NCBI RefSeq assembly: GCF_012271785.1
Contig: NZ_JAAWVT010000001.1
Coordinates: 992,001-1,056,000, forward strand
From: Paeniglutamicibacter terrestris
GTDB lineage: Bacteria; Actinomycetota; Actinomycetes; Actinomycetales; Micrococcaceae
Direction of reading: 5' to 3'
Length of the DNA stretch: 64,000 nucleotides
A program made the translations under genes and the position numbers. Under the pieces are notes generated by a model, which saw only the letters and a program-made list of their open reading frames with translations, was not told the origin of the DNA and ran no database searches. This document shows positions 24,134-32,053 of this stretch, in pieces (the first letter of the stretch is position 1; each line of letters opens with the position of its first letter).

Positions 24134-25135
24134 ATGAAGATCCTGGTAGTTCCCGACAGCTTCAAGGGCACCTTTACTGCAGCCGAAGTTGCTGCCGCCA
24201 TCGCCGGCGGCATCCGCTCCACCGGTGCGAGCGCAGAGGAAATGCCGGTAGCCGATGGGGGCGAAGGCACCGAGGAAATCCTCGGCGCCGCGTTGGGTGC
24301 CGCCAGGATCTTTGTACCTACGGTTGGCCCATGGCGAGATCCAGTCTCCGCCTCTTATTCGTTGACGAGTGACGGTACCGCCTACATCAACCTTGCCGCA
24401 GCTAGCGGCATCACGCTGCCCGCTCCGGGTGGACGCAATCCCCTCACCGCCGACACCTATGGCACCGGGCTGATCATGGTTGACGCAATCTCCCGCGGCG
24501 CCAAGCAAGTGGTGGTTGCGGCGGGCGGATCGGCGACCACGGATGGCGGGGCGGGCGCCATCATGGCCATCACCGACAATGGGGGACTTCGTGGAGCTAT
24601 GATCACGATTCTCAGCGACGTCACCACCCCCTTCGAGGATGCTGCAGTCGTCTTCGGCCCCCAAAAGGGTGCCCGTCCAGATGAGGTCACGCTACTGACC
24701 GAACGTCTGCATAAGATCGCTGCCACCCTGCCGAAGGACCCTCGCGGCGTTCCCGCCACGGGTGCGGCCGGCGGTTTCAGCGGCGGACTCTGGGCGCAAT
24801 TCGATGCGCACCTGTCCTCCGGCGCGGACTACGTACTTGATGCCATGGACTTCGAGGCTGCCGTTTCGGATGCGGATGCGGTGGTAGTCGGCGAGGGTCG
24901 CTTAGATTCCCAAACCCTGCAGGGCAAGATCATCTCGGTGATCATGGCCCGCAGCGGATCCGTACCTATCTATGCGGTGGTCGGATCGCTCACCGAGGAT
25001 GCACCGCAAGATGCCTTCGCTCAGGTTCTTATCGCCACGGATGAAACTCGAATGCGCGCTGCCGGTGCGCAGATAGCCAGGGTGCATGCCCAAGCGGCGG
25101 CACTTCGAAGCGACGGGACGCCTTCAAGCCGCTAG
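24134..25135 (+). CDS. Glycerate kinase (GlxK/GarK family)
   Basis: 333 residues with family blocks: N-terminal VVPDSFKGTFTAAEVAAAI, MPVADGGEGTEEIL, TYGTGLIMVDAISRGAKQVVVAAGGSATTDGGAG, and late AVVVGEGRLDSQTLQGK. This family phosphorylates D-glycerate, usually at O-2, feeding lower glycolysis. The protein is somewhat shorter than the usual about 375 residues, mainly at the C-terminus, but keeps all recognisable motifs. A Shine-Dalgarno (GAAAGG) lies 10 bases after the previous stop. Last gene of the LacI-led operon; it would recover the three-carbon product of glyceryl-CoA. No glyceryl-CoA hydrolase is encoded here, so that step must come from elsewhere or from a CoA transferase. Confidence 0.92.
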   Translation: MKILVVPDSFKGTFTAAEVAAAIAGGIRSTGASAEEMPVADGGEGTEEILGAALGAARIFVPTVGPWRDPVSASYSLTSDGTAYINLAAASGITLPAPGGRNPLTADTYGTGLIMVDAISRGAKQVVVAAGGSATTDGGAGAIMAITDNGGLRGAMITILSDVTTPFEDAAVVFGPQKGARPDEVTLLTERLHKIAATLPKDPRGVPATGAAGGFSGGLWAQFDAHLSSGADYVLDAMDFEAAVSDADAVVVGEGRLDSQTLQGKIISVIMARSGSVPIYAVVGSLTEDAPQDAFAQVLIATDETRMRAAGAQIARVHAQAAALRSDGTPSSR

Positions 25136-25146
25136 CAGCGAACGGC

Positions 25147-25377
25147 TCAGCTGCATCGTTTCTGCTCGGAGGCGCCAACATAAACAACGTTGTCCCGGTC
25201 GATTCCGGAGCCACCCGTGACCCGCAGATCTTTTTCATGCGCGATGTCACGAACACCAGCAGTGGGCGTCTCATACTTTTCGCGTAGCTGAACAGTTCGT
25301 CCGAGCGCAAAGGCCAAGATGGCGCCCACCAGGAGCCATCCCACGATGACGATGGCAACAACTGCAACGACGCTCAA
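25147..25377 (-). CDS. Small single-pass membrane protein
   Basis: 76 residues starting with TTG at 25377, preceded by a strong Shine-Dalgarno (GGGGAG, five bases upstream), which makes it credible despite its size. It begins with one transmembrane helix (VVAVVAIVIVGWLLVGAILAFALG) followed by a charged soluble tail (RTVQLREKYETP). The family is not recognised. It converges on the glycerate kinase gene, with only 11 bases between. Confidence 0.65.
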   Translation of the reverse strand: MSVVAVVAIVIVGWLLVGAILAFALGRTVQLREKYETPTAGVRDIAHEKDLRVTGGSGIDRDNVVYVGASEQKRCS

Positions 25378-25380
25378 AGT

Positions 25381-26029
25381 AACTCCCCAGCAGTGCTGCT
25401 TGTATTAGTTAGTTTCAGCGAATCGGAGGAAACCTTCTGGATGTCCCTTACAGACAGCGTCGCTGAGGCACATGGGAAAATTCCCTGTTCTGTGAAATTC
25501 ACGCTTGTCCTCTCGTCGTTGCTTGCTATCGTCGATTGGCGTTTAACACCACGTCGCTTGAGCAGTCTCCGCATGGAAACTGAGTGTTTCATGAACAAAA
25601 CCCTTGAGTTTCCGCTTTCGCGGCATACGAAGAGACTCCCGAAGTTGTGGTTCATGACGCAGAAAACCGGGAAATTCCATTTTCGGTATGAACACCCGTG
25701 ACGCATCTTCGAGACGATCGCTACCGGGCCACCATACTGAAAAGACTGCGGCGTGAAACATCCCTCCGCAGCCGGAACGCGCCTTATGGAACGCCATATC
25801 CGGTCATCCTGGCCAGAGTTCTCCATCCACTGGAAGGTTCGTACACAGCAGTTGAGCTCCAGCGCCTCGCAAGCTGCGGCCAAGCCTCTAGCAGAGGCTT
25901 TGCGCCCAACGTGATTCCTGCTGCGCACCTTTCTTCCATCTCTTTTGAGCGCCTCAGTGATTCTTTTCATGGTGGCCGTGTCGGGCCGGACGGCCCTCTC
26001 AATCTGCCGCAGCATGCAGCAACCCGGAA
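25381..26029. other. 650-base gene-poor, lower-GC interval
   Basis: Base composition falls close to 50% G+C in 25400-25720, well below the flanks. Open frames exist on both strands (the longest, minus strand, over 200 codons), but none shows a family motif, natural-looking residue composition or a convincing Shine-Dalgarno. GGGAAAATTCCC (about 25475) is a short palindrome. It may be the remains of a foreign or dead gene; no terminal inverted repeats or target duplication are evident. Confidence 0.5.
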
Positions 26030-26818
26030 TTAGCGAAGTGGCAATGCCGTCTCGCCGCGCAACTTCTTAGACAGCTCATGGGCATGATGCAACAACAAAT
26101 CGCCCATTTCCTTATGCCGCTCAGGAGCGAATCTGGATTCGATTCCAGTCAGGCTCAGGGCCCAGGCTGGTTGCCCCGCTTTATCGAACACCGCCGAACC
26201 CATCCCCCAACTTCCTTGGACGATCAGCCCCGGATTGATTGCCCAGCCACGTTCGCGTGTCTGAGCAATACGTTCGCGCAGGGCCTCGACGCTGTGTTCG
26301 CTTCCATGCTCGGGCACCAAGTCGTTCTCAGCTAGATACCTGTCGACGGCAGTCTCGGGTAGGAATGCGAGCATAACAAGGCCCGCCGATGCCACTCCGA
26401 GTGGGAATCTTTTGCCTTCGTAAAGCACAAAGGAACGGATGGGGAAGGCACCGTCCGCGCGCAGCAGACATACACTCTCGTCTCCTCGTCGTACCGAGAG
26501 GAAGGCGCTTTCGCCGGTGGCCTCGGCCAAAGCGGCAACATGGTCACGCGCAATCTCGGTGATGTCGTATCGTTCCGCCGCCACCGTACCCAGCAGATAC
26601 ATTTCCGGACCCAACAGCCACAGTCCCTCACTATTGTCGTGGTCACAAAAGCCCTCGGCCGTCAGTGCCGCGAGCAGACGGTGCACGGTGGGCCGGGCCA
26701 GCGTGGTGGCGCGGGCGATGTCGGCGGTCGACGCGCCTCTGGGCATCGCGGTGCTCACAGCGCGCAACACGGCTGCCATACGGCCCACGACCTGGGCTCC
26801 GGGAAACGAAGAAGTCAT
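26030..26818 (-). CDS. IclR-family regulator of the acetoacetate (sco) operon
   Basis: 262 residues from ATG 26818. N-terminal winged HTH (about 10-65): VVGRMAAVLRAVST, GASTADIARATTLARPTVHRLLAALTAEGF. The C-terminal IclR effector domain follows: LLGTVAAERYDITEIARDHVAALAEATGESAFLSV, with the late RERGWAINPGL and a conserved glycine-rich block. This start sits exactly six bases after a minus-strand -10-like CATAAT (26830-26825), suggesting a leaderless mRNA; longer readings would cross that promoter. It is divergent from scoA-scoB-thiolase and is probably their regulator, with the effector related to beta-keto acids or their precursors (inference). Confidence 0.88.
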   Translation of the reverse strand: MTSSFPGAQVVGRMAAVLRAVSTAMPRGASTADIARATTLARPTVHRLLAALTAEGFCDHDNSEGLWLLGPEMYLLGTVAAERYDITEIARDHVAALAEATGESAFLSVRRGDESVCLLRADGAFPIRSFVLYEGKRFPLGVASAGLVMLAFLPETAVDRYLAENDLVPEHGSEHSVEALRERIAQTRERGWAINPGLIVQGSWGMGSAVFDKAGQPAWALSLTGIESRFAPERHKEMGDLLLHHAHELSKKLRGETALPLR

Positions 26819-26969
26819 GACCACATTATGGACTATTGATCGCCATTCGGTCATCTCTCGGTCAGTATTGGGAAAGTTTTCTGTATTCATTGACCGTGAA
26901 TACGCCAATTAGCTACCGTCAAGGGAGAACAAAGACGTTATCCACATCGTGGACGCACAAAGGAGCATC
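26819..26969. promoter_or_regulatory. Divergent IclR / sco operon control region
   Basis: Minus-strand CATAAT (26830-26825), with ATGACC 18 bases upstream, drives the IclR gene. Just before scoA the palindrome TCCAC-ATC-GTGGA (26941-26953) is a candidate IclR binding site, placed where it would block transcription or elongation. AAGGAG of the scoA Shine-Dalgarno follows. No clear plus-strand -10/-35 pair was found. Confidence 0.45.
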
Positions 26970-27674
26970 ATGGCAACGAAAGTCATAGCCGACGCCGCCG
27001 AGGCGTTGGCCGAAAGCGTACGCGATGGGATGATCATCGCGGTGGGCGGCTTCGGCCTCAGCGGCATTCCCAATCGCCTGATCACCGCTTTGCGCGATTC
27101 CGGCGCCACCGGCTTAACCATCGTTTCCAACAATATGGGCGTCGACGGCAAGGGTCTGGGGGTCCTGCTGGAAAACAAGCAGGTGGCCAAGGTCTTGGCA
27201 TCCTATGTGGGTGAGAACAAGCTGTTCGCCCAGCAGTTCCTCAACAAGGAGCTCGAGGTGGAGTTCGTCCCGCAGGGCACGTTGGCCGAACGGCTGCGAG
27301 CAGGAGGCGCGGGCATTCCCGCATTCTTCACCCCCACCGGTGTGGGAACTCCCGTCGCCGAGGGGAAGGAAGTCATGGAGTTCAACGGACGCCCCGCCAT
27401 CTTAGAACGCGGCATCGTCGCCGACATATCCTTGGTCCGAGCCTTTGAAGCCGACCCGGAGGGAAACCTGCGCTACCGAATGACAGCGCGGAACTTCAAC
27501 CCGCTGGTCGCCACCGCGGGCCGCCTCACCTTCGCCGAGGCCGAGGTGATCCACGCTGGTTACCTAGATCCATCACTTGTCGACACACCGGGCATTTTTG
27601 TACACCACGTTGTAGCAACGGATGGCGTCAAAGACATCGAACAGCGGACCGTACGCGTCCGAACGGAGGCATAA
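26970..27674 (+). CDS. scoA: Succinyl-CoA:3-ketoacid (acetoacetate) CoA-transferase subunit A
   Basis: 234 residues of the family I CoA-transferase alpha subunit. It has the oxyanion/CoA segment AVGGFGLSGIPNRLI, then ASYVGENKLFAQQFL, and the long block ELEVEFVPQGTLAERLRAGGAGIP, followed by GVGTPVAEGKE. These details match ScoA/SCOT rather than PcaI; the pcaI copy at 43953-44624 has the SFPRQSD variant instead. ATG 26970 has AAGGAG at correct spacing. It pairs with scoB (next gene, 3 bases later) to move CoA from succinyl-CoA to acetoacetate. Confidence 0.92.
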   Translation: MATKVIADAAEALAESVRDGMIIAVGGFGLSGIPNRLITALRDSGATGLTIVSNNMGVDGKGLGVLLENKQVAKVLASYVGENKLFAQQFLNKELEVEFVPQGTLAERLRAGGAGIPAFFTPTGVGTPVAEGKEVMEFNGRPAILERGIVADISLVRAFEADPEGNLRYRMTARNFNPLVATAGRLTFAEAEVIHAGYLDPSLVDTPGIFVHHVVATDGVKDIEQRTVRVRTEA

Positions 27675-27677
27675 ATC

Positions 27678-28328
27678 ATGTGGACACGCGATGAAATGGC
27701 AGCCATTGCCGCTTCCGAACTCACCGACGGCCAATACGTGAACCTCGGCATTGGTATCCCCACGCTGGTGGCCAACAACCTACCCGAGGGCGTCAACGTC
27801 ACCCTTCAGAGCGAAAACGGTCTGCTGGGCATGGGTCCCTTCCCCTTTGAAGGGGAAGAGGACGCCGATTTGATCAATGCCGGCAAACAAACGGTGACGT
27901 TGCTGCCCGGCGGAAGCTACTTCGACTCGGCCACCTCCTTCGGCATGATCCGCGGCGGACACGTGGCCACCGCGATTCTCGGCGCCTTGCAGGTGGCGGC
28001 CAATGGCGACCTTGCCAACTGGACCATCCCCGGCAAGTTAGTTAAGGGCATGGGTGGAGCCATGGACCTGGTTGCCGGAACGCCGCGCGTCATTGTCATC
28101 ACCGACCACGTGGCCAAGGACGGCACACCCAAGATTGTTGAGACCTGCGACCTGCCACTGACCGGAGTCGGCGTGGTGGATAGGATCATCACCGACCGCG
28201 CGGTATTTGACGTCATCAACAAGGCTTTGGTGCTGCGCTCCGTGGCACCTGGTGTCACCATGGAAGATCTGCGCGAGGCAACTGGCGCGCCATTCACGAT
28301 TGAGATTGAGGAAGTAAACGCAGCATGA
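27678..28328 (+). CDS. scoB: Succinyl-CoA:3-ketoacid CoA-transferase subunit B
   Basis: 216 residues, beta subunit. It carries the catalytic glutamate motif [11 protein letters not shown] (Glu about residue 46), whose side chain forms the enzyme-CoA thioester, and the typical [29 protein letters not shown] and [21 protein letters not shown] blocks. It starts at ATG 27678 and overlaps the thiolase start by 4 bases (ATGA), so synthesis is probably coupled. Functions with ScoA. Confidence 0.93.
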   Translation: MWTRDEMAAIAASELTDGQYVNLGIGIPTLVANNLPEGVNVTLQSENGLLGMGPFPFEGEEDADLINAGKQTVTLLPGGSYFDSATSFGMIRGGHVATAILGALQVAANGDLANWTIPGKLVKGMGGAMDLVAGTPRVIVITDHVAKDGTPKIVETCDLPLTGVGVVDRIITDRAVFDVINKALVLRSVAPGVTMEDLREATGAPFTIEIEEVNAA

Positions 28329-29494
28329 GCGCATTAATCGTCGGGTACGCCCGCACTCCCTTCGCCCGCTTCAACGGCGCCTTCGCCACGGTTCCGGGCA
28401 CTGCCCTTGGTGCTCACGCGGCAGCGGCAGCCATGGAACGCGCCGGCCTCGATCCGGCAGAGGTCCAGCGCGTCTTCGCCGGACAAGTTTTGCAAGGTGG
28501 TGCCGGCCAGAACCCCGCACGCCAGTCGGCGATCGGCGCCGGAATCGGCTATGGCGTCCCGGCCATGACGCTGAACGCCGTCTGCCTCTCGGGCACCGAG
28601 GCAGTGGTCGCTGGCGAACGAATGATTTCCGCCGGTGAGGTTGACGTGGTGGTGGCCATCGGCCAGGAATCCATGTCACTGGCACCCCATGTGCAGCGAG
28701 CCCGGGCCGGCACCAAGTACGGTGCCATTGAGTTGATTGACACCTTGGAATACGACGGCCTGACCGACGCCTTTGAAAAGCGCTCGATGGGTTCCTCCAC
28801 CGAGGATGGCAACACCACCCACGGCATCACCCGTGTGGCACAGGATGAATTCTCCGCCCGTTCGCATCGATTGGCAGCTGCCGCGGCAGACTTCCACGCC
28901 GCTGAGATCGCGCCGTTCACCATTTCTTCGCGACGCGGGGATGTTGTCGTGTCGAGCGATGACGGCATCCGTGCCGACACCACGGCCGAGTCGCTGTCCA
29001 AGCTGCGTCCTTCCTTTAGCAAAGAAGGCACCATCACCGCGGGCAATGCCTCACAGATCACCGATGGTGCGGCCGCGCTTGTCTTGGTCAGCAAGGCTGC
29101 CGCCGATCGCCTGGGCTTGACCCCGATCGCGGAAATCGTTTCCCACGCGCTGGTTGCCGGCCCGGATGTCTCGCTGCATGAGCAGCCCGCCAACGCCATC
29201 CTTGCCGCATTGGAAGGCACCGGAATCTCCGCAGCCGACCTGAAGGCCGTGGAAATCAACGAGGCGTTTGCCGCAGTTGGCGTGCAGTCGGTGGCCAAGC
29301 TGGGCATCGATGCGGAGATCGTGAATACCAAGGGCGGTGCCATTGCGCTGGGCCACCCCATCGGTGCCTCGGGTGCCCGCATCATTGGTACTCTCGCCCG
29401 CCAGCTAGCAGAACTGGGGTCCGGCTCCGTTGGCGCCACGGGCATCTGCGGCGGCGGCGGCCAGGGTAGTGCCGTGGTGCTGCGCGCCGTCTAA
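28325..29494 (+). CDS. Acetyl-CoA acetyltransferase (thiolase)
   Basis: 389-residue thiolase with all three active-site signatures: nucleophilic Cys in [15 protein letters not shown] (about residue 88), [10 protein letters not shown] with the His near 345, and the C-terminal [14 protein letters not shown] Cys. Length and motifs fit a degradative acetoacetyl-CoA thiolase, splitting acetoacetyl-CoA into two acetyl-CoA. Together with ScoAB it forms a complete acetoacetate-to-acetyl-CoA unit. A second, distinct thiolase (pcaF) lies at 44687-45895. Confidence 0.93.
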   Translation: MSALIVGYARTPFARFNGAFATVPGTALGAHAAAAAMERAGLDPAEVQRVFAGQVLQGGAGQNPARQSAIGAGIGYGVPAMTLNAVCLSGTEAVVAGERMISAGEVDVVVAIGQESMSLAPHVQRARAGTKYGAIELIDTLEYDGLTDAFEKRSMGSSTEDGNTTHGITRVAQDEFSARSHRLAAAAADFHAAEIAPFTISSRRGDVVVSSDDGIRADTTAESLSKLRPSFSKEGTITAGNASQITDGAAALVLVSKAAADRLGLTPIAEIVSHALVAGPDVSLHEQPANAILAALEGTGISAADLKAVEINEAFAAVGVQSVAKLGIDAEIVNTKGGAIALGHPIGASGARIIGTLARQLAELGSGSVGATGICGGGGQGSAVVLRAV

Positions 29495-29528
29495 CTCCAG
29501 ATAGGCGGCACAGCCGCCGGTTCTCTCC

Positions 29529-29576
29529 CGCGAGGGCGTGTCGTCGATGTCTTGAACATGGCGATGCGCCCTCGCG
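29529..29576. terminator. Hairpin between thiolase and MarR genes
   Basis: A perfect 10-bp stem (CGCGAGGGCG at 29529-29538 with CGCCCTCGCG at 29567-29576) with a 28-base loop, in the gap between convergent genes. It can serve both strands; there is no T-run. Confidence 0.6.
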
Positions 29577-29627
29577 TCGTAAATGCCTCTTGGAAAAGGT
29601 CAGCTCGCCCGACCGGGGCCAAACGAC

Positions 29628-30059
29628 CTATTTTGAGTCGGCGTCGTTGTAGCGAATTAAGGCTGCGGCAAATGAGGCGATCTCCGCATTACTCCAGCCG
29701 GTTAGTCGGTCGGTGACAACCTCGCGGTGCACCTGCGCCGACGTCGCCAGCTGCTGATGTCCGTGGTCGGTCAGGACCAAGACGCGACCGCGTCCAGCAT
29801 CGGTCTCGTCGTAGTTGGCTAACCCCAGTTCGATCAGCGTAGCCACCTGCCGCGACACCGTTGATCGGTTCAGCGAGAACGCTTCGGCGATGTCGATGGC
29901 GCGTACCCCCGGGGTATCTGCGATGAAACGCAGCAACGAATGCTCCACGAAGGTCAGCGGCTCGGCGAGGTGACGCGATCGCGCATTCGCACGGCGCGTG
30001 ATCACCTGCATGTGGTTGTAGACCGCTTGAATGTCCGCGTCACGTTGGTCTGTTCCCAT
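29628..30059 (-). CDS. MarR-family transcriptional regulator
   Basis: 143 residues from ATG 30059. The winged HTH (about residues 45-100) reads VRAIDIAEAFSLNRSTVSRQVATLIELGL, followed by the wing YDETDAGRGRVLVLTDHG. The start lies seven bases after minus-strand TACAAT (30072-30067), so a leaderless transcript is likely; a TTG start 33 bases upstream would sit within an operator. It is divergent from a membrane protein gene, with two GTTGCAT palindromes between, so it probably represses itself and that gene. Confidence 0.88.
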   Translation of the reverse strand: MGTDQRDADIQAVYNHMQVITRRANARSRHLAEPLTFVEHSLLRFIADTPGVRAIDIAEAFSLNRSTVSRQVATLIELGLANYDETDAGRGRVLVLTDHGHQQLATSAQVHREVVTDRLTGWSNAEIASFAAALIRYNDADSK

Positions 30060-30066
30060 GGCGTCG

Positions 30067-30115
30067 ATTGTAGTCCGTGTTGCATCAAACAACTTTCAAT
30101 GTTGCATAATGCAAC
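30067..30115. promoter_or_regulatory. MarR operators and divergent promoters
   Basis: A perfect palindrome GTTGCAT-A-ATGCAAC (30101-30115) contains a plus-strand -10-like CATAAT (30105-30110). A second, imperfect copy GTTGCATCAAACAAC lies at 30079-30093, next to the MarR -10 TACAAT (minus strand, 30072-30067). The placement fits repression in both directions. Confidence 0.75.
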
Positions 30116-30137
30116 ACTGAGCGTACGATGGAAGTTG

Positions 30138-31238
30138 ATGACTTCCACCAACACCAAACCCAGTATCGCCCCACCAACTTCGGGCCCCTCCAAATCCGCG
30201 CACAAGAAATCCTCGCCCCAACAGAAGCCACGCCTCGGCTGGGGCAAGCTGTGCCTCACCATGCTGATTCCGTTTTTTCTGGTGACGGTCATGGGTCTGG
30301 CCTACTTGGGCGCCTTCCATCAGCCGGCACCGCACAACCTGCAGGTCGCCATCGTTGGAGATACGGCCGCGACCAAGGTGTTCGCTCAATCCCTCAAGGA
30401 TGAGGCCGGCGACTCCCTGTCCGTGCGCACGATTGCCACGCCGGACGCCGCCCGCGCATTGGTAGCCGACCGTGAGGTGGCCGCCGCCTTCAGCATGGAG
30501 AAATCCTCGGCAACACTATTTATCTCAAGTGCCGCGTCGGAGACAAACGCCGGCATCACGCAAAAAATCTTCATGCCCATCGCCTACGCCCAACATTTGC
30601 CCTTCCAGGTCGAAGACGTTGTTCCCACCGGTGAACACGACAGCACCGGGCAGGGCATTTTCTTCCTTCTGGTGGCCTTGAGCATTGGCGGCTACGCGGG
30701 ATCCGTTCCGCTTTCCGGATTCATGGGAAAGGTCAAACTGCCCACGCGCTTTGTCATGGCTGCCGCATCCGGCGCGGTGGTTTCAACGATCGCCCTGGCG
30801 ATCAGCGGCCCCATCTACGGGGTCCTCACCCACAACCTTGCTGCCATCTGGCTCATCTCCTGGCTATACGCCACCGCCATCACAACGATCGGCATGGGAT
30901 TGCACCCCATCTTGCGCCATTGGACAACGGCCACCTTGACGCTCTGCTTTGTTGCACTGAACTTCACCAGCTCGGGAGGCATCTTCATGCCAGAAGTGCA
31001 GCCAGGCCTGTTCGCTGCACTCAACGCCTTCTGGAACGGCGCAGCGTGGCTTCACGCAGTCCAAACGCTGACCTACTTCCCGAGTCAGGGAATCGGTCTC
31101 GACATCCTAAAATTGGGACTATGGCTCATCGCCGGTGTCGCACTGATGATCCTCACCCACACGTGGAGTGATCGCAAGACCCTCCTGGCCGACGAGGATG
31201 CCAAGATTTCCGAGGTAGAGCAGACCGTCGCCGCCTAA
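30138..31238 (+). CDS. ABC-2/YhgE-like multispanning membrane protein
   Basis: 366 residues. A cytosolic Ser/Lys/Pro-rich start leads to TM1 (LTMLIPFFLVTVMGLAYLGAF). An extracytoplasmic domain follows (about 65-165; LQVAIVGDTAATKVFAQSL, then VREVAAAFSMEK-type sequence). Five or so hydrophobic segments occupy the C-terminal half (FFLLVALSIGGYAGSV onward), ending in an acidic tail. This layout, one helix, large exported loop, then a helix bundle, is that of ABC-2/YhgE-Pip-type proteins. No ATPase gene is adjacent. GGAAG lies four bases before ATG 30138. Control by the divergent MarR suggests an export or stress-defence role, which is inference. Confidence 0.75.
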   Translation: MTSTNTKPSIAPPTSGPSKSAHKKSSPQQKPRLGWGKLCLTMLIPFFLVTVMGLAYLGAFHQPAPHNLQVAIVGDTAATKVFAQSLKDEAGDSLSVRTIATPDAARALVADREVAAAFSMEKSSATLFISSAASETNAGITQKIFMPIAYAQHLPFQVEDVVPTGEHDSTGQGIFFLLVALSIGGYAGSVPLSGFMGKVKLPTRFVMAAASGAVVSTIALAISGPIYGVLTHNLAAIWLISWLYATAITTIGMGLHPILRHWTTATLTLCFVALNFTSSGGIFMPEVQPGLFAALNAFWNGAAWLHAVQTLTYFPSQGIGLDILKLGLWLIAGVALMILTHTWSDRKTLLADEDAKISEVEQTVAA

Positions 31239-31258
31239 TCGCGATGGCCGCATCATTT

Positions 31259-31338
31259 CCAATCAAACGATTGACAGTGACCGGCGTCACGGTGTTTGCT
31301 GGAGTATCCGAACCAATCGATTGATTGGCTCGGATACT
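31259..31338 (+). promoter_or_regulatory. Two-copy palindromic operator upstream of the mcc operon TetR gene
   Basis: CCAATC-N4-GATTGA (31259-31274) and CCAATC-N4-GATTGG (31313-31328) are two copies of one palindrome, 54 bases apart. The first overlaps a -35-like TTGACA (31271-31276; the -10 is weak). The second is the core of a 36-base inverted repeat (31303-31338) in which 15 of 16 arm positions pair; it could also act as a terminator hairpin for the upstream gene. GTGAC-CGGC-GTCAC (31277-31290) is a further short palindrome between them. Confidence 0.65.
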
Positions 31339-31361
31339 TTCAGTAGACATTGGAGTCCCGG

Positions 31362-32000
31362 GTGAACATCGTCAAAGTCCAGCAGGCTGCTGTTCTGCTC
31401 TTTGCCCGCCAGGGGTTTGCCGCAACCGGCATCCGAGAGCTGGGGGCGGCGGTCGGCATCAACTCCGCCACGATCTATCACTACACCGGCAGCAAGGAAC
31501 AGCTGTTGGTGGCGATCATGCGCGGTTGCCTAGAATCCATGATCACTTCGGGCTCGGCCGCGCTTCGCAACAGCTCCGAACCGACCATCCAATTGGCGGC
31601 GTTGGTTTCATCCCATGTTGGCTTTACTGCCTCCAACCCGCTGACCGCCCGCGTTGCCGAATACGAAATGCGCGCACTGGCACCCGAAAATCGATCGGCG
31701 ATGCAACAGCTCCGCGATGACTACGAAGCCCTCTTCGCCCAGGTTGTTGAACGCGGAATCCGCGTCGGCGATTTTTCCACCATTGACTCCACCATGGCCC
31801 GTCTTGCGCTGATGGAAATGGGGACGGGCGTTGCCCATTGGTATAGACCCGATGGCCGACTTACGCTCTCCGAGGTCCAGCACAACTTTGTGGACATGGC
31901 CTGCAAGATCCTCTCCGCCGATCCCTCCACTCTGATGGGAGTGGACTTCATTGATCCGCCCGTGCTGCTGGGCAGCGAGCCGCCGGGAGTTAACACCTAA
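31362..32000 (+). CDS. TetR-family regulator of the methylcrotonyl-CoA carboxylase operon
   Basis: 212 residues from GTG 31362 (GGAG six bases upstream; an in-frame TTG at 31350 is weaker). The HTH region is [36 protein letters not shown] (about residues 14-50); the helical C-terminal domain includes [23 protein letters not shown]. It lies 53 bases before mccB on the same strand and is probably an autoregulated first gene of the operon. The ligand is likely an acyl-CoA of branched-chain degradation, by analogy with TetR regulators of acyl-CoA pathways. Confidence 0.88.
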   Translation: MNIVKVQQAAVLLFARQGFAATGIRELGAAVGINSATIYHYTGSKEQLLVAIMRGCLESMITSGSAALRNSSEPTIQLAALVSSHVGFTASNPLTARVAEYEMRALAPENRSAMQQLRDDYEALFAQVVERGIRVGDFSTIDSTMARLALMEMGTGVAHWYRPDGRLTLSEVQHNFVDMACKILSADPSTLMGVDFIDPPVLLGSEPPGVNT

Positions 32001-32053
32001 TCCACCGATTGACAGGACATTCCCTCCCCCGTTTTTGCTTCGAAAGAGGATCC

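Noticed and set aside
25374-26015. Minus-strand frame of over 200 codons in the low-GC gap
   Set aside because: Residue composition looks random, with no motif and no Shine-Dalgarno. The only convincing start signal nearby belongs to the 25147-25377 gene.
26970-28328. Assigning this CoA-transferase pair as a second pcaIJ
   Set aside because: Subunit A has ASYVGENK and GVGTPVAEGKE as in ScoA, while the pcaI copy has SFPRQSD. Association with an acetyl-CoA thiolase also favours acetoacetate.
29529-29576. Possible small RNA between thiolase and MarR genes
   Set aside because: Only one hairpin between convergent genes and no promoter-like sequence; a terminator explains it.
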